Below are positions 8,869 to 17,329 of a stretch of 64,000 bases of DNA, one piece after another. Position 1 is the first letter of the stretch. Each line of letters begins with the position of its first letter. Origin of the DNA: Ethanoligenens harbinense YUAN-3 (lineage in GTDB: Bacteria > Bacillota > Clostridia > Oscillospirales > Ethanoligenentaceae); contig NC_014828.1 of NCBI RefSeq assembly GCF_000178115.2, positions 2,369,501 through 2,433,500 of the forward strand, in the 5' to 3' direction. The notes under the pieces are model-generated. The model searched no databases, was not told where the DNA came from, and was given only the letters and a program-made list of their open reading frames with translations. The position numbers and the translations under genes are program-made.

Positions 8869-8946
8869 ATTTTTAATAAACCCAATATATCAGTCATATT
8901 TGTGGAATCGGTCAAAAAACGTCACAAAAGCAAAGGAGAATTATGC

Positions 8947-10155
8947 GTGAAAATCAGTCACCGCACAGACCGTCGGCATGTACGCCGTATACCGGCCGCG
9001 CTCATTACCGTGAGCGTATACATCCTGTTCCTCGTCATCTTTCAAGTCTGCAATCCCAAAAAGATGGTGCCTGGCACACAGGTGCGAGACAATTTGGAAG
9101 ATGCCGTGGTAATCTCCGTGCTCAACGAACAACTGAACAAAAGCATGATCGTTCCTGGTTATGCGACCGGAACCCAGCATCTGCGCATACAGATCCTTTC
9201 AGGTAGCATGAAGGGAAAAACAGTCGAGATCACAAATGTTTTGAGCACCCTGGAAAATGTACATGCTAAAGCCGGCGACCATATTGTCGTCAGCATCAAC
9301 CGTAAGCTGAAAAACCAACCCATTACCGTATTCAATTACCAGCGGGCACCGGTCATTCTGGTTTTTGTTGGACTTTTCTTTGTACTGTTGTGGTTTTTGG
9401 GCGGAAAGAAAGGACCTGTCTCCGCTATAGGGGTGCTGTTAACGGCTGTGACCGTGTTTTTTTTCTTGTTGCCAATGCTTTACAACGGTTACTCAGCTTT
9501 ATGGGCGTCTGTAGCTGCCGCTTCCGTCATCGTTGTGGTCACCATGCTTTTAGTGGGCGGCTGGTCAACCAAAACAGCCGTGGCCATTTTAGGTTCTGTT
9601 TTGGGAACCGTTGTGTCCGGGGCGCTTTGCGCCCTGCTGTCGTCGCTTCTGCATATTTCCGGTGTCAACATCATGGAGGCGGAAGACCTGATTGTTATCG
9701 GCCAAACCACCGGGATGCATGTGGATGGACTGCTGTTTGCTTCTGTGCTGATTGCTTCTCTGGGCGCCGTGATGGACATCAGCATGACAATTGCCTCCTC
9801 GATCGCGGAACTCTCTGCGGAGAGCAGAAAAAGCATACGCGCCTTATTCCTCTCGGGGCTGCATATCGGTCAGGACATGATGGGCACCATGTCTTCCACA
9901 CTGATTCTGGCGTTTGTCGGAAACTCGATGGGACTGCTGATGATGATCTATTCCTTTAATGTGCCGTTTATGCAGTTTATCAACACCAATCAGGTCGGAA
10001 TGGAACTCATTCAGGGATTGACCGGAAGCTTTTCGGTGATCCTTTCCGTACCTCTGGTCGCTTATCTTGCTGCAAAATTGTATACCCTCCACCCTTCTGC
10101 AGAGAAGAAAAAAAGGATTGCGGCCTCCCCGAGCAAGCCGCATGAGTTTACATAA
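8947..10155 (+). CDS. YibE/F-family membrane protein (copy 1)
   Basis: A 402-residue polytopic membrane protein of the YibE/F family, whose function is unknown. The GTG at 8947 is chosen because AAAGGAG (8932-8938) lies eight bases upstream. The order is one N-terminal helix (LITVSVYILFLVIF), an extracytoplasmic beta-rich segment of about 120 residues that includes a conserved QLRIQILSG-like stretch, then about seven helices with the family hallmark GAVMDISMTIASS and GQDMMGTMSSTLILAF. The gene is 35 bp upstream of a secreted phosphoesterase and is surely in one operon with it. A paralogue at 23033-24283 has the same partner. Confidence 0.88.
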   Translation: MKISHRTDRRHVRRIPAALITVSVYILFLVIFQVCNPKKMVPGTQVRDNLEDAVVISVLNEQLNKSMIVPGYATGTQHLRIQILSGSMKGKTVEITNVLSTLENVHAKAGDHIVVSINRKLKNQPITVFNYQRAPVILVFVGLFFVLLWFLGGKKGPVSAIGVLLTAVTVFFFLLPMLYNGYSALWASVAAASVIVVVTMLLVGGWSTKTAVAILGSVLGTVVSGALCALLSSLLHISGVNIMEAEDLIVIGQTTGMHVDGLLFASVLIASLGAVMDISMTIASSIAELSAESRKSIRALFLSGLHIGQDMMGTMSSTLILAFVGNSMGLLMMIYSFNVPFMQFINTNQVGMELIQGLTGSFSVILSVPLVAYLAAKLYTLHPSAEKKKRIAASPSKPHEFT

Positions 10156-10190
10156 AAAGCACAGGAAAACCATCTATAGAGGGAGGATAT

Positions 10191-13100
10191 ATGCTGAAAA
10201 ACAAAATGATCTCCGCAGTATTGGCGCTGGTGCTGAGCCTTGGCCTGTCAAATACAGGGGGGGCCCTGGCATCGTCCGCCAGCACAACTGCTGACAAAGC
10301 AACCGCCTCATCCGCGCAGCAGTCAAACGGGCAGAAGTGGAAAGTGACCCGCCTGAGCTCTGCATCCGGGCAGCCGGAACAGAAAGCGACCGCCACCGTT
10401 TCTTCCGGCAACACCCAGTCGTTTGACTCCAGCAACATCGTTCTGAACGTGCCGGTGCTTGCCGACACCCACATTGAGGTACCGACCGAAACATTCCAGT
10501 CTTCCAAACTTGCCACTGCACTCGCTCAGGAAATCGCCTTTGCCGGCGGCGCCCAGAATCTGGATGCGCTCGTCGTAGACGGTGACCTGACCAACTACGG
10601 CATGACCAGCCAGGTGCAGGCAGCCAAAAGCGTATTTGACAAAAGCGGCATCGACCCTGCCAAAACGCGTTTTATCTTTGGCATGGGCAACCACGATTTC
10701 TATAACATGTCGCAATACAACGACACCATTAAAGGCGCCCAGCTTTACACCAATATCTTCGGCAATGAGGTATTCAATGGCGCCACCGAATCTGAAATCG
10801 AAAATGCCGATTATCACACGGTGGTCAAGGGCTATCACTTCATCGTCGTCAACTGCGCGGCCTATAACGGCGGCGTCACCTACAGCAGCACGGACCTGGA
10901 TTGGCTGAAAACACAGCTTGCCGCAGCCTCTGCAGCAGACCCCAATAAACCGATCTTCGTATTTTCCCACCCGGGCATCGTCGGTACAAACCTGGGGAGC
11001 AACGACGGTAGTTTCTGGGCGGGGTCACAGCTCGACGCCATTCTGAAAAATTATCCGCAGGTCGTCTTTTTCAACGGCCATCTACACTATCCGGAACAGG
11101 ACGAACGCAATATCTGGCAGGGCGGTTATACGGCCGTGCAAATCGGCTCCACCTACTATATGTCCAACCACACAAACGATGATTACAACAATAACAAAGA
11201 ATTTATCGACATTGCTTCCGGCATGGAAACAGCCGACTGCCAGGATACATCCGAGGGCCTGTTCATGCAGGTAGACGCAAATAATAATGTCCGGCTGACA
11301 CGCATGGATTTTGAAACAAACAAGCAAATCAAGACGCCTTGGATTATTCCCGCGCCAACATCCCAAACGCATCTGACCTCCTTTACACCGGATGCGGAAA
11401 AAGCGGCCGGGACGGCGCCAACGTTCCCGTCCGACGGAACATTTAAGGTTTTGGAACAGGACAACAACGGCTACAAGTTCCAGTTCACGCAGGCTCAGGG
11501 CACGGACTCCGACTGGACTTACGCCTATCATCTGTCCTTTATTGACAAAGCCACCGGCAAAACCATCACGACTCTTTCCACTCTTTCGGATTTCTACCGC
11601 GCCGATCAGGCAAGCGACATGAACTCCACGTTGACCAAAACCGCTACCCTTTCGCAGATCAGCCCCTTCAAAATCAGCAACAACGATTATATTGTCAAGC
11701 TCACCGCACTGGACAGCTATGGAAACGAAAGCGCTCCAGAAACCTTTGAGGTACAGGGCCAGGGATATCAGGGCAGCAATTTTCCGGATATCCTGAATGT
11801 AAACTATACCACCGGTTCCGAATCGGATCTTTCCGGCAATCTTACCCCAATGGTATCAGTCGGAAGCCCCAAATTGGTTGCGGACAGCAGCCTGGGAGGC
11901 AAAACGGTCCTTTCTCTGGACGGGAGCAGCTATCTGAATTACGATGTATCAGACGCACAGCTTGCCAATATGTCCAGTTCATTCACCACTGAATCGATTT
12001 TCAAGCTCAATAAAGTCGGTGACAATGTGGTTGTAGAAAACTGCCAAAGCGGTTCCGGCATGGGCTTTGAAACGACGTCTACCAACTACTGTGAAATTTG
12101 GGCACATATCAACGGCAGCTATACCCGCGTGGGAACGCAGCTGCAAACGGGAAAATATTACGACATGGTTGCGACTTATGACGGAAGCACCGTCAGCTTG
12201 TATCTAGACGGCCAACTGATCGGTTCGCAGGCTGCCAGCGGGACGGTCAACAACAACAGCGGCATCGCCATCTGCATCGGCGGCAACCCGAACGGCCACA
12301 ACACGGCCATATCCAGCACCCTGCTCAACGGCTCGGTGGCCATGGTTCGCGTGACATCAGCAGCCATATCCGCCGGTGATGTCCAATCCCGTTACCAGTC
12401 TAACCTTAGCGGCATCCTGAGCAACGCTCAGGTGCAAGCCCCCAGAGCAGACGTAATGGATGTGAATTTTGCCAACGGCTCGCCAGCCGATCAAACCGGC
12501 ACGTTTGCCAGCCAGACCTTGGGCACGCCAACAGTTTCAAAAGACACCGCGCTTAACCGAACCGTCGCCTCTTTTGACGGTCAAACCGCAGCTTATCGCT
12601 ATCCGTCCAACGACACGATCTACAGCAAAATGCAAAACGCCGTTTCCATGGAATGCATGGTGAATTTTCCCGATCTCTCCTCAAACAACGAGCATGATAT
12701 TTTCTCCAATCAGCAAAGCGGCGGCATGGGCTTCGGCGCCCAGGGAAACAAATTGGTATGGTTTATCAATATCAATGGCAGTTATCAGGAACTGACATCC
12801 ACAATTTACGCAAAAACCTGGTACCATGCCGTGGGCACATATGACGGAACAACGGCAAAGCTATATGTGAACGGGCAGCTTGTGGATTCCGCGTCAGCGC
12901 CCGGCACGGTTCATTTCCCATCTGATTCTTCCGGCGCCCAGTCCTATTACCTTGGCTGTGACAGCGGTCCGGGCAATCAGATGCAGTATCCGTCTACCGG
13001 CTCGGTCGCGTTGGCAAGGCTTTACAGCACGGCGCTCTCGCAGGATCAGGTAACCTATACGTATGCGAACGCGCTCGCAGCGCAGAAAACAACCGGAAAC

Positions 13101-14621
13101 TCCACTTATGTGGCCAAACAGGTCAAGACGGCCCCTGTCATTGACGGCAAGCTGGACGATGCCAGTTGGTCGGATTCTTTCATCACCTATACAGATCCAA
13201 CAACCGGAAAGAGCATGCAGTTTAAGTATACCTGGGATCAAAACAATCTGTATGTCGCCGGCAAATATACGGATAGCACGCTTTTCTGTAATCCGGAAAA
13301 AATCTTTGCAGGTGATTCAAACGCCCCGTCGGGCGCGCTTTACAGTTGGGATTATGACGATGTCGGCCTATATATTTCGCCTACGGATTCGCAGGGCGAT
13401 TATAGCGGAAACGACGTGCAGTTCATCTTTACCTATCAAAGTGACGGAAAGCCGGCGCTCCGTGTAGGCGGCGGCGCCAGCAACCAACAAACCAATTATG
13501 CTGATGGGGTATACAACGCCGTCCACACCGGATGTTCCGATACATCCACCGGGTGGAACCTTGAGGCGGCTATCCCCTTTTCGGTTCTGGGTATTACAGA
13601 CCCGACGACTGCCACATTTGCAATTGGTATGGCACAAAACGATGTGGACCCCAATGCAAAGTCTAGCGTTGTGGTTTCTGACGGCAAAGCCGCATGGAAC
13701 AGTTTTGCCGGGGCCAACACGCTCACGTTCAGCACAGATTATGACAGCGGCTCGTCCGGCAGCGGCTCGTCCAGCAGCGGCTCGTCCAGCAGCGGTTCGT
13801 CCAGCAGCAGCTCGTCCAGTGGCGGCTCGTCCAGCGGCGGTTCGTCCAGCAGCAGCTCGTCCAGCGGCGGCTCGTCCGACAGCGGCTCGTCCAGCAGCGG
13901 CTCGTCCAGCGGCAGCTCGTCCGGCGGCGGTTCGTCCAGCAGCGGCTCGTCCGGCAGCGGTTCGTCCAGCAGCAGCTCGTCCAGTGGCGGCTCGTCCAGC
14001 GGCGGCTCGTCCGGCAGCGGCTCGTCCGGCGGCGGCTCGTCCGGCAGCGGCTCGTCCGGCAGCACCGTTACCATGACCGATTCCTCCACGGGAATACAAA
14101 TCGTCTCGCAAAACGGTATCCTGCCCGCCGGCGCCGTTCTGCGTATCGAACCTGTAACATCCGGCACATCTTATCATACGGCCCAAACCGCGCTTGCCAA
14201 TATTGGTACAGACTTTAAACTGTATCAGATCGACATACTCGCCAATGGAACGACGTTCGAACCAAATGGTACAATCGTCATCCACATGCCGATTCCGGAC
14301 GGATACAATGCCAGCCGTCTGGCCATTTACCGAGTCAACGACGATGGAACCATTGTAAAAATGGATGGGAGCGTCGTAGGCAACCAATTTGTATTCACAA
14401 CCGATCATCTCAGCACTTACGCGCTGGTAGAAACAAAAACGCAAGTTCCATCTTCTTCGCTTTCCAACTCCTCTTTGTCGGCTGTTTCCTCCAGCGGCAG
14501 CGTGAGTTCGACCGCCTCCAATCCCGATACCGGAACAAATCAATTACCATTTATGCTTTTGCCTGCTGCCGCGCTCATGGGCGCAGCGGCCCTGTTGATT
14601 ATCAAAAGAAAATTTCGCTGA
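10191..14621 (+). CDS. Wall-anchored calcineurin-like phosphoesterase with LamG and CBM9-like domains (copy 1)
   Basis: A 1,476-residue surface protein. In order: signal peptide (1-28); metallophosphoesterase (about 80-400) with motifs ADTH, GDLTN, GNHD, FSHPG and GHLH; a fibronectin-III-like segment (about 410-525); two LamG/concanavalin-like domains (about 555-735 and 770-960); a CBM9-like domain (about 975-1183, VIDGKLDDASW); a Ser/Gly linker (about 1184-1291); a small beta domain; and a C-terminal sorting signal, NPDTG (1444-1448), hydrophobic helix and KRKFR. It is probably a dinuclear-metal phosphodiesterase or nucleotidase displayed on the wall and held to a glycan. GGGAGGA precedes the ATG. 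Partner: the YibE/F protein just upstream. Confidence 0.88.
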   Translation: MLKNKMISAVLALVLSLGLSNTGGALASSASTTADKATASSAQQSNGQKWKVTRLSSASGQPEQKATATVSSGNTQSFDSSNIVLNVPVLADTHIEVPTETFQSSKLATALAQEIAFAGGAQNLDALVVDGDLTNYGMTSQVQAAKSVFDKSGIDPAKTRFIFGMGNHDFYNMSQYNDTIKGAQLYTNIFGNEVFNGATESEIENADYHTVVKGYHFIVVNCAAYNGGVTYSSTDLDWLKTQLAAASAADPNKPIFVFSHPGIVGTNLGSNDGSFWAGSQLDAILKNYPQVVFFNGHLHYPEQDERNIWQGGYTAVQIGSTYYMSNHTNDDYNNNKEFIDIASGMETADCQDTSEGLFMQVDANNNVRLTRMDFETNKQIKTPWIIPAPTSQTHLTSFTPDAEKAAGTAPTFPSDGTFKVLEQDNNGYKFQFTQAQGTDSDWTYAYHLSFIDKATGKTITTLSTLSDFYRADQASDMNSTLTKTATLSQISPFKISNNDYIVKLTALDSYGNESAPETFEVQGQGYQGSNFPDILNVNYTTGSESDLSGNLTPMVSVGSPKLVADSSLGGKTVLSLDGSSYLNYDVSDAQLANMSSSFTTESIFKLNKVGDNVVVENCQSGSGMGFETTSTNYCEIWAHINGSYTRVGTQLQTGKYYDMVATYDGSTVSLYLDGQLIGSQAASGTVNNNSGIAICIGGNPNGHNTAISSTLLNGSVAMVRVTSAAISAGDVQSRYQSNLSGILSNAQVQAPRADVMDVNFANGSPADQTGTFASQTLGTPTVSKDTALNRTVASFDGQTAAYRYPSNDTIYSKMQNAVSMECMVNFPDLSSNNEHDIFSNQQSGGMGFGAQGNKLVWFININGSYQELTSTIYAKTWYHAVGTYDGTTAKLYVNGQLVDSASAPGTVHFPSDSSGAQSYYLGCDSGPGNQMQYPSTGSVALARLYSTALSQDQVTYTYANALAAQKTTGNSTYVAKQVKTAPVIDGKLDDASWSDSFITYTDPTTGKSMQFKYTWDQNNLYVAGKYTDSTLFCNPEKIFAGDSNAPSGALYSWDYDDVGLYISPTDSQGDYSGNDVQFIFTYQSDGKPALRVGGGASNQQTNYADGVYNAVHTGCSDTSTGWNLEAAIPFSVLGITDPTTATFAIGMAQNDVDPNAKSSVVVSDGKAAWNSFAGANTLTFSTDYDSGSSGSGSSSSGSSSSGSSSSSSSSGGSSSGGSSSSSSSSGGSSDSGSSSSGSSSGSSSGGGSSSSGSSGSGSSSSSSSSGGSSSGGSSGSGSSGGGSSGSGSSGSTVTMTDSSTGIQIVSQNGILPAGAVLRIEPVTSGTSYHTAQTALANIGTDFKLYQIDILANGTTFEPNGTIVIHMPIPDGYNASRLAIYRVNDDGTIVKMDGSVVGNQFVFTTDHLSTYALVETKTQVPSSSLSNSSLSAVSSSGSVSSTASNPDTGTNQLPFMLLPAAALMGAAALLIIKRKFR
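13746..14064 (+). repeat. 15-bp minisatellite encoding a Ser/Gly linker
   Basis: Twenty-one copies of a unit of the form RGC-KCG-TCC-RGY-RGC follow one another with an exact 15-bp period, each containing TCGTCC. They encode Gly/Ser-Ser-Ser-x-x repeats. Third-base choices vary little between units, which points to recent slippage or unequal exchange. The stalk length may differ between strains. Confidence 0.9.
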
Positions 14622-14871
14622 ATAACAAGAGATTAATTTCCGCGAAAAGCGCAGTCTGCGCTTTCACCATTTCAATTCGCCATCCGTTGACTGTTGATTG
14701 CATGGCAGTATATGTATGCTAAAAGGCTTGCCGTCACACGGCAACTTATTGCCTCTGCGTTCTTCCCTGCTTTCCGTTCCTACTATCCGTTGTCTTTCCG
14801 TACCTATCTAAAAATATTGTATTTCCAACTATGATATTTTGAACCTTGTCACAACTCTGTTCGCCTCCGCG

Positions 14872-14941
14872 AATCAATCTCCCAACCCGGATGTTGGGGT
14901 AAACAGTCTTACGGCGCCCTTAGGGAATCGTAAGGCTGTTT
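14872..14941 (+). repeat. Terminator-bearing repeat element, copy 1
   Basis: The element starts AATCAATCT, contains a small CCCAAC/GTTGGG stem (14881-14898) and ends in a strong stem, AAACAGTCTTACG (14901-14913) with CGTAAGGCTGTTT (14929-14941). A related 74-bp element lies at 15752-15825. This copy probably ends transcripts from the phosphoesterase gene. A weaker GC hairpin occurs at about 14645-14668; the rest of 14622-14871 shows nothing. Confidence 0.7.
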
Positions 14942-14963
14942 CTATATGTTTTCAAAGTTGCTA

Positions 14964-14992
14964 TTGACAATATATAGAATTTGCTGTATGAT
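14964..14992 (+). promoter_or_regulatory. Sigma-A promoter of zinc-ribbon gene 1
   Basis: TTGACA (14964-14969), 17 bp, TATGAT (14987-14992). This is one of the best promoter matches in the window. Transcription should start at about 14998-15000. Confidence 0.8.
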
Positions 14993-14997
14993 ATGGA

Positions 14998-15034
14998 TTA
15001 GTGCCTGAATGCATGTTCGGACACTAATTTTTTT
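14998..15034 (+). terminator. Leader terminator before zinc-ribbon gene 1
   Basis: TTAGTGCCTGAA (14998-15009) pairs imperfectly with TTCGGACACTAA (15016-15027), followed by seven T residues. It occupies nearly the whole 5' leader, between the promoter and the ribosome binding site at 15035-15042, so expression must depend on read-through or refolding. Confidence 0.7.
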
Positions 15035-15049
15035 AAAGAGGTATTTTTT

Positions 15050-15322
15050 TTGATTCATCAAGACAAGACTTTAGTGTGCAAAGATTGCGGCGAAGAATTT
15101 GTGTTTACCGCAAGTGAACAAGATTTTTTTGAGGAAAAAGGGTTTACAAACGAACCACAGCGCTGCAAGGCCTGTCGAAACGCCCGTAAAAACAATGGGA
15201 AGCCCCAAAGAGAGATGTTCGATGCTGTGTGTGCATCTTGCGGGAAAGCTTGCAAGGTTCCGTTTCAGCCTCGTGACGATCGCCCAGTGTATTGCAGCGA
15301 TTGTTTTTCTCGAAACAGATAA
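15050..15322 (+). CDS. zf-trcl-type zinc-ribbon protein with CxxC-x17-CxxC motif (copy 1)
   Basis: A 90-residue cytoplasmic protein starting at TTG 15050, eight bases after GAGGT. The first zinc ribbon is CKDCGEEF...CKACR, with the conserved EQDFFEEKGF between the two cysteine pairs (a probable zinc-ribbon domain family). The second motif is CASCGKAC...CSDC, the CxxC-x17-CxxC element. It is probably an RNA- or DNA-binding accessory protein; the biochemical role of the family is unknown to me. A truncated paralogue lies opposite at 15870-16103. Confidence 0.85.
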   Translation: MIHQDKTLVCKDCGEEFVFTASEQDFFEEKGFTNEPQRCKACRNARKNNGKPQREMFDAVCASCGKACKVPFQPRDDRPVYCSDCFSRNR

Positions 15323-15333
15323 TATTCGTTTTT

Positions 15334-15363
15334 AAAAACACGCCTTTCGGAGGCGTGTTTTTA
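15334..15363 (+). terminator. Intrinsic terminator of zinc-ribbon gene 1
   Basis: AAAAACACGCCT (15334-15345) pairs perfectly with AGGCGTGTTTTT (15351-15362) across a five-base loop and ends in a T run. Confidence 0.88.
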
Positions 15364-15487
15364 TGTATATCTGTTTGGGAAATGAATTTCATGGTAACTT
15401 TGCTGACATTTCTGCGGCGAACGTTATCATTACGCTTTGTGCAGACACTTAATTGGGAATGTAACACTGGTTTGGAGGCCTGAACGC

Positions 15488-15685
15488 ATGACGGATAAAC
15501 GGGTGGGAAGACACTGTAGTTTTTTAAATCTATATGTTGGAATCCACGTGAAATATGAAAAGAATGGGACATTTGTTCGCTCCTGTGAAGAATCCGGATG
15601 TTCAAATTCCAAGTGCAATTTGAGCAGAAGCTTTATGGGAAGCAGAACACTTGGGCAGGACGCCTTGGACTATCCCAAAAAATAA
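15488..15685 (+). CDS. Small cysteine-containing hypothetical protein
   Basis: A 65-residue frame starting at ATG 15488 with a good GGAGG (15474-15478) nine bases upstream. It is basic, with a GRHC motif near the N-terminus and a CEESGC...KC cluster in the middle that could bind a metal. No membrane segment is present. I recognise no family. It lies between the two zinc-ribbon genes in a short-gene neighbourhood, and the ribosome binding site is the main reason to believe it. Confidence 0.45.
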   Translation: MTDKRVGRHCSFLNLYVGIHVKYEKNGTFVRSCEESGCSNSKCNLSRSFMGSRTLGQDALDYPKK

Positions 15686-15751
15686 TCTTCATCCCGTGTT
15701 GCAAAGAAATAGCCGCGTCGACACAATGTATAGCTATGCGATAACTTCACC

Positions 15752-15825
15752 AATCAATTTCTCAACCTAATTGTCGGGAGAAAAAACAGCCTTACGGCTT
15801 CCTTTGGGGAATCGTAAGGCTGTTT
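15752..15825 (-). repeat. Terminator-bearing repeat element, copy 2
   Basis: It shares the AATCAAT start, the internal CTCAAC/GTCGGG half-stem and the end stem AAACAGCCTTACG (15784-15796) with CGTAAGGCTGTTT (15813-15825). It is in the same orientation as the copy at 14872-14941 and roughly three-quarters identical by eye. Read on the minus strand it is a strong terminator with six T residues, placed to end the zinc-ribbon 2 / nitronate monooxygenase transcript. Confidence 0.7.
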
Positions 15826-15869
15826 GCTTTGCAAGAGGGCACGCCGCCCCGAATTGCTTTCGGATGTCT

Positions 15870-16103
15870 TTACCGCTTCCGCGGCTGAAAAGGCACCTTG
15901 CAGGATCTTCCGCAGGATGCACACACCGCATCAAACATTTCCCGCTGGGGCCGACCGCTGTCCTTCCGGGCACTGCGGCAGGATTTGCACCGCTGCGGCT
16001 CGTTCATAAATCCCTTTTCCTCGAAGAAATCCTGCTCACTTGCAGGGAACGCAGATTCCTCGCCGCAGTCTTTACAAGCCAAGGTCTTGTCCTGATGGAT
16101 CAA
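15870..16103 (-). CDS. Truncated zf-trcl zinc-ribbon protein (copy 2)
   Basis: A 77-residue paralogue of the protein at 15050-15322. The start is fixed by comparison: both genes read GAGGTAT, six bases, then TTG-ATY-CAT-CAR-GAC, so TTG at 16103 is the start and not the upstream ATG. The first zinc ribbon (CKDCGEE...CKSCR) and the next pair (CASCGRSC) are intact. The protein stops at PFQPRKR, losing the final CSDC pair of the CxxC-x17-CxxC motif. It follows the nitronate monooxygenase gene by about 40 bp and is probably co-transcribed with it. It may be a decaying duplicate or a shortened variant. Confidence 0.8.
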   Translation of the reverse strand: MIHQDKTLACKDCGEESAFPASEQDFFEEKGFMNEPQRCKSCRSARKDSGRPQREMFDAVCASCGRSCKVPFQPRKR

Positions 16104-16143
16104 AGGCAGATACCTCATTTAATAAGATTTGAGTCTGAACGGT

Positions 16144-17241
16144 TCATGCGTTTGCCTGAAGTTTTCCTTCAAAATGGTATTCTCTCGATAGCTCCTCAAA
16201 AAGCGCTTTTACCGAAACGATTTCCTTCACTTTCCAACCATTGGCCCCGATAAAGGCAAATCCGTTTTCAAAATTACCCTTGCGGGCATTGATAAGCGCC
16301 TTAAAAATGCAATAAGGGCTGTTTTGCTGTTTGCAGGTCACAATGCAATGAAACGGGCAGTCAGACGGATGTTTCTCCCCCAAGACCACTTTTTTTAAAA
16401 ACGTGTTTTTAATGGCACGACCGGGCATGCCCACAGGACTTTGGATAATACCGATGTCTTCTTTTCTGCAGTTTACATAGGCCTCTTTAAACGCAGGATC
16501 GACGTCACATTCTTCCGTTGCAACAAATCGTGTAGCCATCTGTACGCCGGATGCACCCAAATCAAAGAAACGTTTGATATCTGCGCCGCTGAAGATTCCT
16601 CCCGCCGCGATCACGGGGATATTCCTTTTTGTCCGCATCTGAATTGGGTGCAGTACATGAAGGACCTCAGAAACCAGATTTTCCAATCGGTAAGACGGGT
16701 CATCGATCTGCTCGGTATGGAACCCCAGATGCCCCCCCGCCAGAGGCCCTTCGACCACAAAAGCATCCGGCGTATAGGAGTATCGTTCAGTCCATCGACG
16801 TGTTACAATACTGGCCGCCCGCGCGGAGGAAACGATCGGCACCAATTTTGTGTGACATCCTTTCGGCACATAGGAAGGCAGATTGAGCGGAAGACCCGCA
16901 CCGGAAAAAATAATGTCAATCCCTTCCTCAATGGCCGCCTTGACCGTTTGACCATAATCACTAAGCGCAACCATGATGTTGATGCCTAAAACCCCGCTCG
17001 TTTTACTGCGCGCAAGGCGAATCTCTTTTTTTACCGCGGCGGCATTATCTTCCGGGCTGAAGCCCGTCCCATGCACCATACCCAACCCGGCTGCGGAGAG
17101 AACACCTACCCCTCCTTCGTTTGCCACGGCAGAGGCCAGGCCGGCAAGCGACACGCCTACCCCCATGCCGCCCTGGACAAGAGGGGTTCTGATTGTAAGG
17201 TCGCCGATCATCATGGGACTTTGATCGAAATACGGAGCCAT
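16144..17241 (-). CDS. Nitronate monooxygenase / 2-nitropropane dioxygenase family flavoprotein
   Basis: A 365-residue FMN-dependent TIM-barrel enzyme that oxidises alkyl nitronates or acts as an enoyl-ACP-reductase-like oxidoreductase (the FabK-related superfamily). Motifs: TPLVQGGMGVGVSL near the N-terminus, the VEGPLAGGHLGFH segment with the likely catalytic His, and AAGGIFSGADIKRFF and GASGVQMATRF for FMN phosphate binding. The start is the ATG at 17241, six bases after GAGG; an upstream ATG at 17313 lies in the leader. A long structured leader precedes it. In anaerobes this family often serves unknown flavin-dependent reductions. Confidence 0.87.
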   Translation of the reverse strand: MAPYFDQSPMMIGDLTIRTPLVQGGMGVGVSLAGLASAVANEGGVGVLSAAGLGMVHGTGFSPEDNAAAVKKEIRLARSKTSGVLGINIMVALSDYGQTVKAAIEEGIDIIFSGAGLPLNLPSYVPKGCHTKLVPIVSSARAASIVTRRWTERYSYTPDAFVVEGPLAGGHLGFHTEQIDDPSYRLENLVSEVLHVLHPIQMRTKRNIPVIAAGGIFSGADIKRFFDLGASGVQMATRFVATEECDVDPAFKEAYVNCRKEDIGIIQSPVGMPGRAIKNTFLKKVVLGEKHPSDCPFHCIVTCKQQNSPYCIFKALINARKGNFENGFAFIGANGWKVKEIVSVKALFEELSREYHFEGKLQANA

Positions 17242-17329
17242 ATGTTTCCTCGCTTTCATTGCTATTCTCATATAAAAAGAAAGCCGCCAACCCGTACATT
17301 GCTTATACTGCATTTATCATACAGCCCTG

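Noticed and set aside
8608-8946. N-terminal extension of the first YibE/F frame
   Set aside because: No ribosome binding site at 8608, no similarity to YibE/F, and a strong AAAGGAG/GTG start at 8947. I cannot exclude that it is a gene relic.
13746-14064. CRISPR-like array
   Set aside because: The 15-bp units are contiguous with no unique spacers and lie in frame within a coding sequence.
13368-14543. 391-codon minus-strand open frame with Ala-Ala-Ala-Gly-Arg repeats
   Set aside because: It is the antisense reading of the Ser/Gly minisatellite and its flanks; the plus-strand gene has clear domains, signal peptide and sorting signal.
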